This document shows positions 8,395 through 17,402 of a stretch of DNA of 64,000 bases, piece by piece (the stretch's first letter is position 1; every line of letters starts with the position of its first letter). Source of the DNA: Robiginitalea myxolifaciens (GTDB taxonomy: Bacteria > Bacteroidota > Bacteroidia > Flavobacteriales > Flavobacteriaceae); assembly GCF_900115205.1 (NCBI RefSeq), contig NZ_FOYQ01000002.1:744001-808000 (forward strand), read 5' to 3'. The notes beneath the pieces were generated by a model that saw only the letters and a list, made by a program, of their open reading frames with translations, was not told the origin of the DNA and made no database searches. A program made the position numbers and the translations under genes.

Positions 8395-9684
8395 TCAAGT
8401 CTTCTGCTTTTTCTTGCGGGCGGCCGGAAAGAGCACGTTGTTGAGAATTAATCGGTAGCCAGGGGAATTGGGATGCAATTCCAACTCTGTTTTCGGATCC
8501 CCTACCCGATGCTGGTAGTCCTCCGGATCATGGCCCCCATAGAAGGTAAAGAATCCGCGTCCTACTATACCATGGATATAGCGCGCTTCCCCATTTAATT
8601 TATTTTCCCCCAGTACCAAGACCGTTGGCTTTACTTCGTCCCGTGTAAAGGCTGTGGTTTGCCCCATAAAGCCTTTCACCAGTGCTGTATGATTCTGGCA
8701 GAGCATGGTAGGCACGGGATCCCACTTGGCCGAAAAGTCCATTAGGGAAAAGTAATCGGATTCCCGGGGGAAGTCATTGCGTTTAGAGGTCATATCGATA
8801 CTCGAAAACTCATATCGCAAGGGATTGCGTTCCAGGGTAAAATTCCGAAAGGCAAAGGTTCGCCCGTAGTCGAGTCGGTTTTGGTAATTCGGATCTGAAG
8901 GATCTCCGTCGAACATAGGTTCACAAATATCCACGTCCTTAGCTGCCAGGGCAATATCAAAGCTGTCCGTAGCCGAACACATGGCGAACATAAAACCTCC
9001 ACCGATAACATAGTTCCGTATTTTTTCGGCAACCGCACTCTTGGAATCGCTCACTTTAGAAAACCCAAGTTGGGCAGCCAGGGCTTCTGCCTGACGTTTG
9101 CCTTCGATATACCAGGGAGCGGCCCGATACGAGCCATAGAATTTTCCGTACTGGCCGGTGAAATCCTCGTGATGCAGGTGGAGCCAATCGTATATCGCCA
9201 GCTTATCCTCCATGACTTCCTGATCGTATACGGTAACATAAGGGATTTCCGCATAGGTGAGTACCATAGTCACCGCGTCGTCCCAGGGTTGATTATCCTT
9301 GGGGGAATACACAGCGATTTTAGGGGCTTTCTCCAGGATCACCGCCTCCTGATTCTGGGATGGGCTGGCAATGCCATCGAGAATGCTCTGCGCCTGGGCG
9401 TCTGACAGGACTTCGAAACTAACCCCGCGAATGCGACACTCGTTGCGTATGGGTTCCCCGTCGGGCAGTAAGAAGGAGCCGCCGCGATAATTCAACAGCC
9501 ATTGCACCTTTTGTTGTTTGCTGAGCACCCAGTACGTAATGCCATAGGCCTTCAGGTGATTCTCCTGGGTTTCCGCATCCATGGGTATCAGGATTTTGGA
9601 GGCATGCATCGGCAGGGTCAAACTGCAGAAGACCAACAAAATCAGTATTCGAGAAGAAAAAAAGTGCTTAAAAAGGTACGTCAT
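8395..9684 (-). CDS. Exported protein annotated in this phylum as 'asparagine synthetase B'; function unknown
   Basis: About 429 residues with an N-terminal signal segment (hydrophobic stretch ending near LPMHAS). Relatives in Bacteroidota are labelled asparagine synthetase B, but I see neither the N-terminal Cys2 amidotransferase signature nor the ATP-pyrophosphatase SGGxDS motif, so that name is doubtful. The GGGFMFAMCSATDSFD segment and GFFTFYGGHDPED resemble the nucleophile-elbow and His regions of class I glutamine amidotransferase-like or ThuA-like folds (inference). The start at 9684 overlaps the end of dnaB by 17 bases, suggesting co-transcription; ATGs at 9690 and 9711 are alternatives. 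Confidence 0.75.
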   Translation of the reverse strand: MTYLFKHFFSSRILILLVFCSLTLPMHASKILIPMDAETQENHLKAYGITYWVLSKQQKVQWLLNYRGGSFLLPDGEPIRNECRIRGVSFEVLSDAQAQSILDGIASPSQNQEAVILEKAPKIAVYSPKDNQPWDDAVTMVLTYAEIPYVTVYDQEVMEDKLAIYDWLHLHHEDFTGQYGKFYGSYRAAPWYIEGKRQAEALAAQLGFSKVSDSKSAVAEKIRNYVIGGGFMFAMCSATDSFDIALAAKDVDICEPMFDGDPSDPNYQNRLDYGRTFAFRNFTLERNPLRYEFSSIDMTSKRNDFPRESDYFSLMDFSAKWDPVPTMLCQNHTALVKGFMGQTTAFTRDEVKPTVLVLGENKLNGEARYIHGIVGRGFFTFYGGHDPEDYQHRVGDPKTELELHPNSPGYRLILNNVLFPAARKKKQKT

Positions 9685-11221
9685 TGTCATCCGGATCTGC
9701 ACCAGGGTCATCGTTCATGCCGCTTCCGAATGCCTGGTCGGCACTAGGTAAATTGCGGGATATGAACGGATTTTCCCCGTCTGCATTCATCTTCGACTGG
9801 AACTCAAATGGTGAGTCGAAGTCATCCAAATTATCAAATTTCCCAAGTTGGGCAATGAACTTTAACCTAATATTATCGAGTCCCCCATTCCGGTGTTTGG
9901 CCACAATAAACTCCGCCTGCCCTTGAGTTGGCGTGCGTTCCTCGTCGTCCCATTCGTCTATTTTGTAGTATTCCGGACGATAGATAAAGGAGACAATATC
10001 CGCATCCTGCTCAATAGCTCCGGATTCCCTCAAATCGGAAAGGATAGGGCGTTTACTTCCCCCACGGGTCTCTACCGCACGGGAGAGCTGGGATAGCGCA
10101 ATAACGGGAACATTGAGTTCCTTGGCCAGGGCTTTCAGGTTTCGGGAAATCGTGGAAATTTCCTGTTCCCGGTTTCCTCCTTTCTGACTGGCACCACCGG
10201 TCATCAGTTGCAGGTAATCTATAATGACCAGGCGAATCCCATGTTGGGAAGCCAGTCGCCGTGCCTTGGCACGCAGGTCAAAAATCGACAGGGATGGCGT
10301 GTCGTCAATAAACAAGGGGGCTTTCTCCAGGGACTTAACCTTGACATTGAGTTGCTCCCATTCGTGTTTCTCCAATTTCCCGGTTCGCAACTTCTCTGAG
10401 GACAGACCCGTCTCCGAGGAAATCAATCGCGTAATCAACTGTACGGAAGACATCTCCAGGGAAAAGAAAGCTACCGGGATTCCTGCGTTTACCGCAATAT
10501 TCCGGGCCATGGACAGGGTCAGGGCGGTTTTACCCATACCGGGACGGGCAGCGATAATAACCAGATCACTGGGCTGCCAACCGGAGGTGAGTTTGTCTAC
10601 CTTGTCGAAGCCTGAAGGTATCCCACTGAGGCCCTCCTGATTAGAGATTTCCTCGATCTTGCGCTTGGCCTGAATAACAAGGTTCTGCGCTGTTTCGGCA
10701 GAGCGCTTCAGGTTCCCCTGAGTAACTTCGTATAATTTGGATTCCGCATTGTCCAGCAGGTCAAAGACATCCGTCCCTTCCTCGTAGGCTTCCTCGATGA
10801 TCTCACTGGAAATCTTAATCAGGGATCGCTGGATATACTTTTGAAGGATGATGCGGGCGTGGAACTCAATGTGGGCCGATGAGGCTACTTTTTGAGTGAG
10901 TTTTATCAGATAAAAATCCCCTCCGGCCAGGTCGAGCTTCTCATCCTTCTTTAATTGGGCAGAAACGGTTAATAAGTCTACCGGTTCGGAGGATTCGAAG
11001 AGTGTAAAGATGGCCTCGTAAATATATCTGTGGGCTTCTTTATAGAAGACATCAGGGTGCAGAATGTCGATAACTTCGTCTACCCCTTTTTTGTCGATCA
11101 TCATCGCCCCCAATACAACTTCCTCTAAATCAACAGCTTGAGGTGGTATTTTCCCTTTTTCCAGGGGAATTACCGAAGCTTTTGAGATGCGGTGAGCCGC
11201 GATGGGGGTGGATTTTTCCAT
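9668..11221 (-). CDS. dnaB: Replicative DNA helicase DnaB
   Basis: A 517-residue hexameric replicative helicase. The N-terminal primase-interaction domain begins PPQAVDLEEVVLGAMMIDK. The RecA-like core has Walker A ARPGMGKTAL (about 226-235), Walker B RLVIIDYLQLM and the later ISRNLKALAKELNVPVIALSQLSR block with DLRESGAIEQDAD. The C-terminal tail is acidic and Gly/Asp-rich. I choose the ATG at 11221 (MEKSTPIAAHR); the codon at 11230 is TTG. A TACTTTTG box on the minus strand (11235-11228) ends six bases before this ATG, so the transcript may be almost leaderless. Confidence 0.97.
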   Translation of the reverse strand: MEKSTPIAAHRISKASVIPLEKGKIPPQAVDLEEVVLGAMMIDKKGVDEVIDILHPDVFYKEAHRYIYEAIFTLFESSEPVDLLTVSAQLKKDEKLDLAGGDFYLIKLTQKVASSAHIEFHARIILQKYIQRSLIKISSEIIEEAYEEGTDVFDLLDNAESKLYEVTQGNLKRSAETAQNLVIQAKRKIEEISNQEGLSGIPSGFDKVDKLTSGWQPSDLVIIAARPGMGKTALTLSMARNIAVNAGIPVAFFSLEMSSVQLITRLISSETGLSSEKLRTGKLEKHEWEQLNVKVKSLEKAPLFIDDTPSLSIFDLRAKARRLASQHGIRLVIIDYLQLMTGGASQKGGNREQEISTISRNLKALAKELNVPVIALSQLSRAVETRGGSKRPILSDLRESGAIEQDADIVSFIYRPEYYKIDEWDDEERTPTQGQAEFIVAKHRNGGLDNIRLKFIAQLGKFDNLDDFDSPFEFQSKMNADGENPFISRNLPSADQAFGSGMNDDPGADPDDNDVPF

Positions 11222-11227
11222 AGGGGT

Positions 11228-11235
11228 CAAAAGTA
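11228..11235 (-). promoter_or_regulatory. Candidate -7 box of dnaB
   Basis: TACTTTTG on the minus strand matches TAnnTTTG. No TTG lies at the ideal -33 spacing. The ATG begins six bases after the box, close to the predicted transcription start. Confidence 0.4.
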
Positions 11236-11333
11236 GGGAATTAACCTTAAGTTAACAGAGTTACCCTGGGCCCGATGTTCACCGGTAATGAACATTTACC
11301 CTGTTAATAAGTTACAACTTTCTGTGGAAAACT

Positions 11334-11362
11334 AAAAAAATCCGGAATGCCAGAATCCGGAT
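11334..11362 (-). terminator. Intrinsic terminator downstream of accA
   Basis: Read on the minus strand: ATCCGGA, a nine-base loop, TCCGGAT, then a run of T (plus-strand A tract 11334-11340). It lies 28 bases beyond the accA stop and closes the tgt-lptF/G-accA block before dnaB. Confidence 0.85.
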
Positions 11363-11389
11363 CTCCCAGTGTCATTGATCTTAAGGATT

Positions 11390-12343
11390 TTACCCCTTGA
11401 ATACGCCCATGTTGGCGTACTTCTCCATACGTTGATCCACCAATTCTTTTGGTGATAACTTTTTAAGATCGCGAAAATGCTTCTGAATTTTGTTTTTGAC
11501 GATCTCAAAGGTCTTGTCCCGATCTGCGTGCGCACCCCCGGAAGGTTCTTTGACGATCTCGTCGATCAGCTTCATTTTCTTCATGTCTTCAGCGGTGAGC
11601 TTCAGGGCTTCCGCTGCCTGCTCCTTATACTCCCAGCTGCGCCAGAGTATGGAACTACAAGATTCCGGAGATATAACACTATACCAGGTGTTTTCAAGCA
11701 TCAGCACCTTATCGCCGACACCGATTCCCAGCGCTCCTCCTGAGGCACCTTCCCCGATAATCAGTACAATAATTGGCACCTTGAGTCGGGTCATTTCCAG
11801 GATATTCCGTGCGATGGCTTCCCCCTGCCCTCTTTCTTCGGCTTCAATTCCGGGATAGGCTCCCGGGGTATCGATAAAACAGACAACAGGAATATTGAAT
11901 TTCTCTGCCGATTTCATCAGTCGTAGTGCCTTCCGGTAGCCTTCTGGATTGGCCATCCCGAAATTGCGGTACTGACGTGTTTTGGTATTATAACCTTTTT
12001 GCTGGCCAATAAACATATAGGATTGATTCCCGATTTTTCCGAGCCCCCCGATCATAGCCTTATCGTCCTTAACGGTACGGTCGCCATGTAATTCCAGGAA
12101 ACTCCCGCCGCAAATAGCGCGGATATAGTCCAGGGTATAGGGTCGGTTGGGATGGCGGGAGAGTTGAACCCGCTGCCATGCGCTCAGGTTCTTATAGATC
12201 TCCTCGCGCGTTTTCTCGAGTTTCTTTTCGATCTGTTTACAGGTTTCGGTGACGTCCACATCACTCTCCTCACCTATCAACTGGCATTTTTCCAATTGTT
12301 CTTCCAGTTCCTTGATCGGGAGTTCAAAGTCCAGATATTCCAT
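11390..12343 (-). CDS. accA: Acetyl-CoA carboxylase carboxyltransferase subunit alpha
   Basis: A 317-residue AccA of full length, which with AccD transfers CO2 from carboxybiotin to acetyl-CoA in the first step of fatty-acid synthesis. Family blocks include [59 protein letters not shown] and [15 protein letters not shown], with [18 protein letters not shown] near residue 210. A TATCTTTG box on the minus strand at 12396-12389 lies 46 bases upstream and could give accA its own promoter inside the tgt-lptF/G-accA series. Confidence 0.97.
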   Translation of the reverse strand: MEYLDFELPIKELEEQLEKCQLIGEESDVDVTETCKQIEKKLEKTREEIYKNLSAWQRVQLSRHPNRPYTLDYIRAICGGSFLELHGDRTVKDDKAMIGGLGKIGNQSYMFIGQQKGYNTKTRQYRNFGMANPEGYRKALRLMKSAEKFNIPVVCFIDTPGAYPGIEAEERGQGEAIARNILEMTRLKVPIIVLIIGEGASGGALGIGVGDKVLMLENTWYSVISPESCSSILWRSWEYKEQAAEALKLTAEDMKKMKLIDEIVKEPSGGAHADRDKTFEIVKNKIQKHFRDLKKLSPKELVDQRMEKYANMGVFKG

Positions 12344-12388
12344 AGTTGCGAGTGGTTATTTCCGAGTAGATTGTTAGTTGTTGGTAGG

Positions 12389-12396
12389 CAAAGATA
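12389..12396 (-). promoter_or_regulatory. Candidate -7 box of accA
   Basis: CAAAGATA on the plus strand reads TATCTTTG on the minus strand, matching TAnnTTTG; it lies between lptF/G and accA. No clear -33 TTG is seen. Confidence 0.4.
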
Positions 12397-12414
12397 ACGG
12401 ATATTCGAAAAACC

Positions 12415-13494
12415 CTATCGTTTTGCTTTGCTGAGTAAATAGTATCCGATAAAACCAAAAATGAGATTGGGGATCCCTACCGCCAATAGCGGAGGAAAGC
12501 CCGACTGTTCGGCCAGGGTACCGAATACCTTATCCATAAAGATGTATATGAACGCTACGCCGATTCCAAAGGCGAGGTTCACCCCCATTCCCCCACGGCG
12601 CTTCACTGAGGAAACCGCGACGCCAATTACGGTAAGGATAAAGGCGGTTATCGGCAAGGCCCAACGCTTGTACTTTACCATGATGTAGGTATTGACATTG
12701 GATGCCCCTTTACGCTGCTGGTCCCGGATAAACTCATTTAACTCAAAGAGGTTCTTGGTTTCGGCGATATAACTTACCGGGGTTAGGTCGTCGATCTGGA
12801 AGGCAAACAAGGTATCCAGGCGACGTCTGGTCTCCAGGCGCTCCGTTTCCCCTTCCACGATACGTTTGGTGTAGGTGGTTAACCGGTATACACTGTCCTC
12901 CTCCATCCATCGGATATTGGCAGCAGATATCTTGTAATCCAGCTTTCCATCTTCCCCGAAATGTTCATAGGTAAAGTTGTAACCAATCTGACGTTCCGGG
13001 TCAAAACTGCTGACGTACAGATAGTCCCTATCCCCAAGTTGATTAAAAATATTATCCTTATCCCGGTCCTGTTTACCCTTTTTGAGGTACTTGTACTTGA
13101 ATTCATTATACCCTTTACTGGCAGATGGAACAATGAACATCCCCATCATAAACATGAGTACCGCGATGATACTCGCCCCGATCCAGTAAGGCCGTAAGAA
13201 GCGCCAAAAGCTAACCCCGGAACTAAGGATGGCCACAATCTCGGTGTTGTTGGCCATTTTCGAGGTAAAAAAGATTATGGATAGAAAGAGGAAAATGGGA
13301 AAAAGCAGGCTCCCGATATAGATGGTGAAATTCCCATAGTATATCAGGATCTCTACCAGTGGCGCCTCATTGTCTATCATCTTGCCCACCTGCTCGGCCA
13401 GGTTGAGCATGATCCCAATAGGAACGAATAACAGCAGCATCAGCCCAAAGGTGAGCAGGTACTTCTTAAGGATATATCGATCTATTATGGTCAT
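12415..13494 (-). CDS. LptF/LptG family permease (YjgP/YjgQ)
   Basis: A 359-residue inner-membrane protein with the LptF/G layout: three N-terminal helices (about 10-120, starting IIDRYILKKYLLTFGLMLL), a long periplasmic beta-jellyroll region (about 125-265), and three C-terminal helices ending in FGFIGYYLLSKAKR. With LptB it extracts lipopolysaccharide from the inner membrane; lptB is present in this window at 62547. F and G cannot be told apart here. It lies 36 bases after tgt and 71 bases before accA. Confidence 0.9.
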   Translation of the reverse strand: MTIIDRYILKKYLLTFGLMLLLFVPIGIMLNLAEQVGKMIDNEAPLVEILIYYGNFTIYIGSLLFPIFLFLSIIFFTSKMANNTEIVAILSSGVSFWRFLRPYWIGASIIAVLMFMMGMFIVPSASKGYNEFKYKYLKKGKQDRDKDNIFNQLGDRDYLYVSSFDPERQIGYNFTYEHFGEDGKLDYKISAANIRWMEEDSVYRLTTYTKRIVEGETERLETRRRLDTLFAFQIDDLTPVSYIAETKNLFELNEFIRDQQRKGASNVNTYIMVKYKRWALPITAFILTVIGVAVSSVKRRGGMGVNLAFGIGVAFIYIFMDKVFGTLAEQSGFPPLLAVGIPNLIFGFIGYYLLSKAKR

Positions 13495-13530
13495 GAAGCC
13501 AGGCTGTGGTCTTGCTTTCCGAATAGCAAA

Positions 13531-14661
13531 TTATAAACGTTTATCCATTTGTTTTACCATTTGATCCTTCCACGGCCGGAAACTGCCGTCCAGAATCCTC
13601 CGGCGGGATTCGCGAACCAGCCAAAGGTAAAATCCAAGGTTGTGAATGGTCGCAATCTGCTTCCCAAGATATTCATTGGCGGCGAACAAGTGCCTCAGAT
13701 ACGCCTTGGAGTATTCCTGATCCACAAAGGTGTGCCCCATAGGATCCAGGGGGGAAAAGTCATCTTCCCACTTCTTATTCTTGATATTAATGGTCCCTTC
13801 TGAGGTAAAAAGCATGCCATTCCGGGCATTGCGCGTAGGCATTACACAATCGAACATATCGACACCCAGGGCAATATTCTCCAGGATGTTGATCGGGGTA
13901 CCCACACCCATCAGGTAACGGGGTTTCCCAGTTGGCAGGATATCGCAAACGGCCTCCGCCATTTCGTACATCTCTTCGGCCGGTTCGCCTACGGAAAGTC
14001 CACCAATTGCATTCCCCACGGCGTCCGTACCCGCAATATATTCAGCGGATTGCTTGCGCAGGTCGGTGTAAACAGATCCCTGGACTATTGGGAAAAAAAG
14101 TTGCTGATACCCGTACAGGGGCTCGGATTCCTCAAAATGCTTTATACAACGATCCAGCCAGCGGTGGGTCAGGTGCATCGAGCGCCTGGCGTAGTCGTAC
14201 TCACAGGGATAGGGGGTACATTCATCAAAGGCCATGATAATGTCTGCACCGATTTCCCGCTGAAGATCCACCACAGATTCGGGGGTGAACTCGTGCAGGG
14301 AGCCGTCTATATGGGATTTAAACTTAACCCCTTCCTCCTTTATTTTGCGCCGCCCGCTCAGGGAATATACCTGGTAGCCCCCACTGTCTGTAAGGATAGG
14401 TCGGTCCCATCCCATAAATTTATGCAGGCCCCCGGCCGACTTCAGGATTTCCGTTCCCGGACGCAGGTACAGGTGGTAGGTGTTTCCCAGGATAATGTCC
14501 GGATCGATCTCATCCCGTAGCTCCCGCTGGTGGACACCTTTAACGCTGGCTACCGTACCGACAGGCATAAAAATAGGGGTCTCGATAGTCCCGTGCGCAG
14601 TTTTGAGGAGACCTGCCCGGGCCTTACTGCCCGGATCCGTATGTTTGAGGGTAAAGTTCAA
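13531..14661 (-). CDS. tgt: tRNA-guanine transglycosylase, lacking the usual zinc cysteines
   Basis: A 376-residue TGT that exchanges guanine-34 for the queuine precursor in GUN tRNAs. The catalytic site is intact: TDSGGYQVYSL, DIIMAFDECTPYP, GGLSVGE and GVDMFDCVMPTRNARNG. Where typical bacterial enzymes have CxCxxC followed by a His, this one reads DPMGHTFVDQEYSKAYLRH, with all three Cys replaced; the IHNLGFYL segment with its His is kept. The start is TTG at 14661: an in-frame TGA lies just upstream and the next ATG would remove 32 core residues. A TATCTTTG box on the minus strand (14691-14684) gives a likely promoter divergent from transketolase. Confidence 0.95.
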   Translation of the reverse strand: MNFTLKHTDPGSKARAGLLKTAHGTIETPIFMPVGTVASVKGVHQRELRDEIDPDIILGNTYHLYLRPGTEILKSAGGLHKFMGWDRPILTDSGGYQVYSLSGRRKIKEEGVKFKSHIDGSLHEFTPESVVDLQREIGADIIMAFDECTPYPCEYDYARRSMHLTHRWLDRCIKHFEESEPLYGYQQLFFPIVQGSVYTDLRKQSAEYIAGTDAVGNAIGGLSVGEPAEEMYEMAEAVCDILPTGKPRYLMGVGTPINILENIALGVDMFDCVMPTRNARNGMLFTSEGTINIKNKKWEDDFSPLDPMGHTFVDQEYSKAYLRHLFAANEYLGKQIATIHNLGFYLWLVRESRRRILDGSFRPWKDQMVKQMDKRL

Positions 14662-14683
14662 TATTCAACAGAAAAATCCCGGC

Positions 14684-14691
14684 CAAAGATA
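14684..14691 (-). promoter_or_regulatory. Candidate -7 box of tgt
   Basis: TATCTTTG on the minus strand, 22 bases before the TTG start of tgt, matches TAnnTTTG. The -33 element is not clear. Confidence 0.45.
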
Positions 14692-14772
14692 CGCATCTCA
14701 GGGGCACTACCTCTTAAAATGTGCCTAAAGTTGGATGGGTGAAAAAGCGTTGATAAGTTGTGGTACTGCCCA

Positions 14773-14804
14773 TTTGTAAGACCGGGGGATTGCCCTTACT
14801 TTTG
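14773..14804 (+). promoter_or_regulatory. Bacteroidota promoter of the transketolase pair
   Basis: TTTG at 14773-14776, a 20-base spacer, and TACTTTTG at 14797-14804: a complete match to the -33/-7 consensus, ending 19 bases before the ATG. Confidence 0.8.
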
Positions 14805-14823
14805 AGCAAACCAGTACAATACT

Positions 14824-15669
14824 ATGGCCGATACAAAAGATTTAGATGCCCTGGTGGTCCAGGTGCGCCGCGACATCCTCCGGATGGTTCACAAAGTCAA
14901 CTCCGGGCATCCCGGCGGATCCCTGGGTTGCACCGAATTCCTGGTAACCCTTTACCACGATATCATGGAATTGAAATCCGGTTTCGATATGGATGGAAAG
15001 GGTGAAGATATATTCTTCCTTTCCAACGGACATATCTCCCCCGTGTTCTACAGCGTTTTGGCACGTCGGGGGTATTTTCCGATTGCAGAACTCGATACCT
15101 TCCGCCTGATCGATTCCCGTTTACAAGGCCACCCGACCACGCATGAGGGATTGCCTGGGGTTCGGATCGCTTCCGGCTCCCTGGGTCAGGGGATGTCTGT
15201 AGCCATCGGTGCCGCACAGGCCAAGAAACTCAATAAGGACAACCATTTAGTATATAGCCTGCATGGGGATGGAGAACTGCAGGAAGGCCAAAACTGGGAA
15301 GCCATAATGTATGCGGGCAGCAAAGGGGTGGATAACCTGATTGCCACTATAGACCGCAATGGGCAGCAAATCGATGGGCCAACCGAGGAAGTAATGTCCC
15401 TGGGAGATCTGCGCCCTAAATTTGAAGCCTTTGGCTGGGACGTACTGGAGTTGTCCGATGGCAATGACCTGCAAGCTGTACGCGAAGCCCTCTTGGAAGC
15501 CAAGTCCCGCAGCGGCAAAGGCAAACCCGTAGCCATTATTATGACTACCGTTATGGGCAATGGGGTAGACTTTATGATGCATACCCACGCCTGGCATGGG
15601 AAAGCCCCTAACGATGAGCAATTAGAAACCGCTTTAGCACAAAATCCTGAAACCCTCGGGGACTACTAA
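14824..15669 (+). CDS. Transketolase, N-terminal subunit
   Basis: A 281-residue protein equal to the thiamin-diphosphate-binding half of transketolase, which moves two-carbon units in the pentose phosphate pathway. It has HPGGSLGCTEFLVTLY, GSLGQGMSVAIGAA and the ThDP motif GDGELQEGQNWEA with the downstream Asn of NLIATIDRNGQ. The C-terminal half is the next gene, twelve bases on. This split arrangement is common in Bacteroidota and other groups and is not a frameshift, since both halves have their own start codons and normal ends. Confidence 0.93.
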   Translation: MADTKDLDALVVQVRRDILRMVHKVNSGHPGGSLGCTEFLVTLYHDIMELKSGFDMDGKGEDIFFLSNGHISPVFYSVLARRGYFPIAELDTFRLIDSRLQGHPTTHEGLPGVRIASGSLGQGMSVAIGAAQAKKLNKDNHLVYSLHGDGELQEGQNWEAIMYAGSKGVDNLIATIDRNGQQIDGPTEEVMSLGDLRPKFEAFGWDVLELSDGNDLQAVREALLEAKSRSGKGKPVAIIMTTVMGNGVDFMMHTHAWHGKAPNDEQLETALAQNPETLGDY

Positions 15670-15681
15670 CAAACTCAAGAC

Positions 15682-16638
15682 ATGAAAAAATATACGGATC
15701 AGGGAAAACAGGATACGCGTAGCGGCTTTGGTGCCGGAATGACCGAATTGGGAAGAACCAATCCTCAGGTGGTTGCCCTTTGCGCCGACCTGGTGGGTTC
15801 CCTTAAAATCGAAACCTTTATTGAAGAAAATCCGGAGAAGTTTTTCCAGGTTGGGATCGCGGAAGCTAATATGATGGGAATTGCCGCAGGCTTGACCATT
15901 GGCGGTTACATTCCCTTCACCACCACTTTCGCCAATTTCTCTACAGGAAGGGTTTATGACCAGATTCGCCAGTCCATTGCCTATTCCGACAAGAATGTAA
16001 AAATCTGTGCTTCTCACGCCGGCCTTACCCTCGGAGAGGATGGCGCAACCCACCAAATCCTGGAGGATATCGGGATGATGAAAATGCTTCCCGGCATGAC
16101 GGTAATCAATCCCTGCGACTTTAATCAGACCAAGGCAGCTACCCTGGCGATCGCAGAGCACCACGGCCCGGTTTACCTTCGCTTTGGCCGGCCTAAGGTT
16201 GCCAACTTTACCCCGGTAGACCAGGAATTCCAAATTGGAAAGGCTGTTATGCTGCAGGAAGGTAGTGATGTAACCATCATCGCCACCGGACACCTGGTTT
16301 GGGAATCGCTTTTGGCAGCCGAAAGACTGCACGAGCAAGGGATTTCGGCCGAGGTAATTAATATCCACACGATTAAGCCCCTGGACGAGGCGGCGATCCT
16401 GGCCTCAGTGGCCAAGACCGGATGCGTCGTTACCGCCGAAGAGCATAACTATCTGGGCGGACTCGGCGAGAGTGTAGCCGGCTTACTGGCCCGTAAGCAC
16501 CCTACGCCTCAGGAGTTTGTAGCCGTTCGCGATAGCTTTGGAGAAAGCGGGGTTCCTGAAGAACTTATGGCCAAGTACGGCATTGACAATAAAGCAGTCG
16601 AGAACGCCGTTTTACAGGTGTTAAAACGAAAGGCCTAG
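15682..16638 (+). CDS. Transketolase, C-terminal subunit
   Basis: A 318-residue partner of the preceding gene, holding the pyrimidine-binding domain (about 10-180; GIAEANMMGIAAGLTIGG, with the conserved Glu in IAEAN, and HAGLTLGEDGATHQILEDIGMM) and the C-terminal domain (about 190-315; VYLRFGRPK, ITAEEHNYLGGLGESVA-like region). The two subunits together would form the active alpha2beta2 enzyme. No terminator is evident before the next gene 83 bases on. Confidence 0.93.
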   Translation: MKKYTDQGKQDTRSGFGAGMTELGRTNPQVVALCADLVGSLKIETFIEENPEKFFQVGIAEANMMGIAAGLTIGGYIPFTTTFANFSTGRVYDQIRQSIAYSDKNVKICASHAGLTLGEDGATHQILEDIGMMKMLPGMTVINPCDFNQTKAATLAIAEHHGPVYLRFGRPKVANFTPVDQEFQIGKAVMLQEGSDVTIIATGHLVWESLLAAERLHEQGISAEVINIHTIKPLDEAAILASVAKTGCVVTAEEHNYLGGLGESVAGLLARKHPTPQEFVAVRDSFGESGVPEELMAKYGIDNKAVENAVLQVLKRKA

Positions 16639-16721
16639 TTAGTCTGGCATCTTTCTTGCAGTAAGGGGAATTCGTAACCCGGGGCTGCGGCAAGACTGCG
16701 GGCCCACAAAAACGAACACCT

Positions 16722-17309
16722 ATGAAACGCTTACTGCTTCTTAGCCTATTCGCGCTATTTACGTATTCTGCATCAGCCCAGGCCGGCTCAGGCTTTGGTA
16801 TCAAAGGCGGATTAAACTACAATGCAAACGGGGACTATTTTGAATCGGCCGGGGAGGCCGCCCGAAACCCGGATCGCAACGTTGGATACCACCTGGGAAT
16901 CTGGGGGAAACTGGGGAACGATATTTACCTGCGTCCCGAACTCGTCTACACCCGAACCAAATCCGATTACAATGGGGATGACTTCGATATGACCAAGCTG
17001 GATCTTCCTGTCCTTTTAGGAATTAAAGTTATAGGCCCCCTGCATGTGTTTGCCGGACCCGCCTTCCAGTATATCCTGGACACTGAATTCGATGGTATCT
17101 CCATCGACGATGTGGATAATGATTTTACCGTGGGTGTAAATATCGGCGCCGGGATTAACCTGGGAAAGCTGGGAATTGATTTACGGTACGAACGTGGTCT
17201 CGGAGATAACGAAGCAAACTTTATCAATACCAACATTACCACCATCGGAGCGAGTCGTATCGATACAAGACCCGATCAGTTGATCCTGAGTTTGTCTCTG
17301 AAATTGTAA
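16722..17309 (+). CDS. Outer-membrane beta-barrel protein, PorT-like family
   Basis: A 195-residue exported protein. A signal peptide (about 1-20, ending SASAQA) is followed by GFGIKGGLNYNANG, the typical first strand of PorT/OmpA-like barrels in this phylum, then alternating strands and a C-terminal strand ending in LILSLSLKL. The size predicts an eight-stranded barrel. Some relatives take part in gliding or type IX secretion, but no such genes are near, so the role stays open. A shared bidirectional terminator follows. Confidence 0.82.
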   Translation: MKRLLLLSLFALFTYSASAQAGSGFGIKGGLNYNANGDYFESAGEAARNPDRNVGYHLGIWGKLGNDIYLRPELVYTRTKSDYNGDDFDMTKLDLPVLLGIKVIGPLHVFAGPAFQYILDTEFDGISIDDVDNDFTVGVNIGAGINLGKLGIDLRYERGLGDNEANFINTNITTIGASRIDTRPDQLILSLSLKL

Positions 17310-17358
17310 TTCCGGAGATCCCCTCCAGGCTTTGCCTGATCGAAAAAGCTAAAAAAGA

Positions 17359-17390
17359 AAAGCCCCGGTATTCCGGGGCTTTATTTTTTA
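17359..17390. terminator. Bidirectional intrinsic terminator
   Basis: AAAGCCCCGG (17359-17368), loop TATT, CCGGGGCTTT (17373-17382), with T-rich sequence to the right and an A-rich tract to the left. It can serve both the barrel gene and the convergent FKBP gene. Confidence 0.9.
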
Positions 17391-17402
17391 TGTGCTATAG
17401 TT

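Noticed and set aside
14824-16638. Frameshifted transketolase pseudogene
   Set aside because: Both halves have their own starts, normal ends and full motifs; split transketolase is a normal arrangement.
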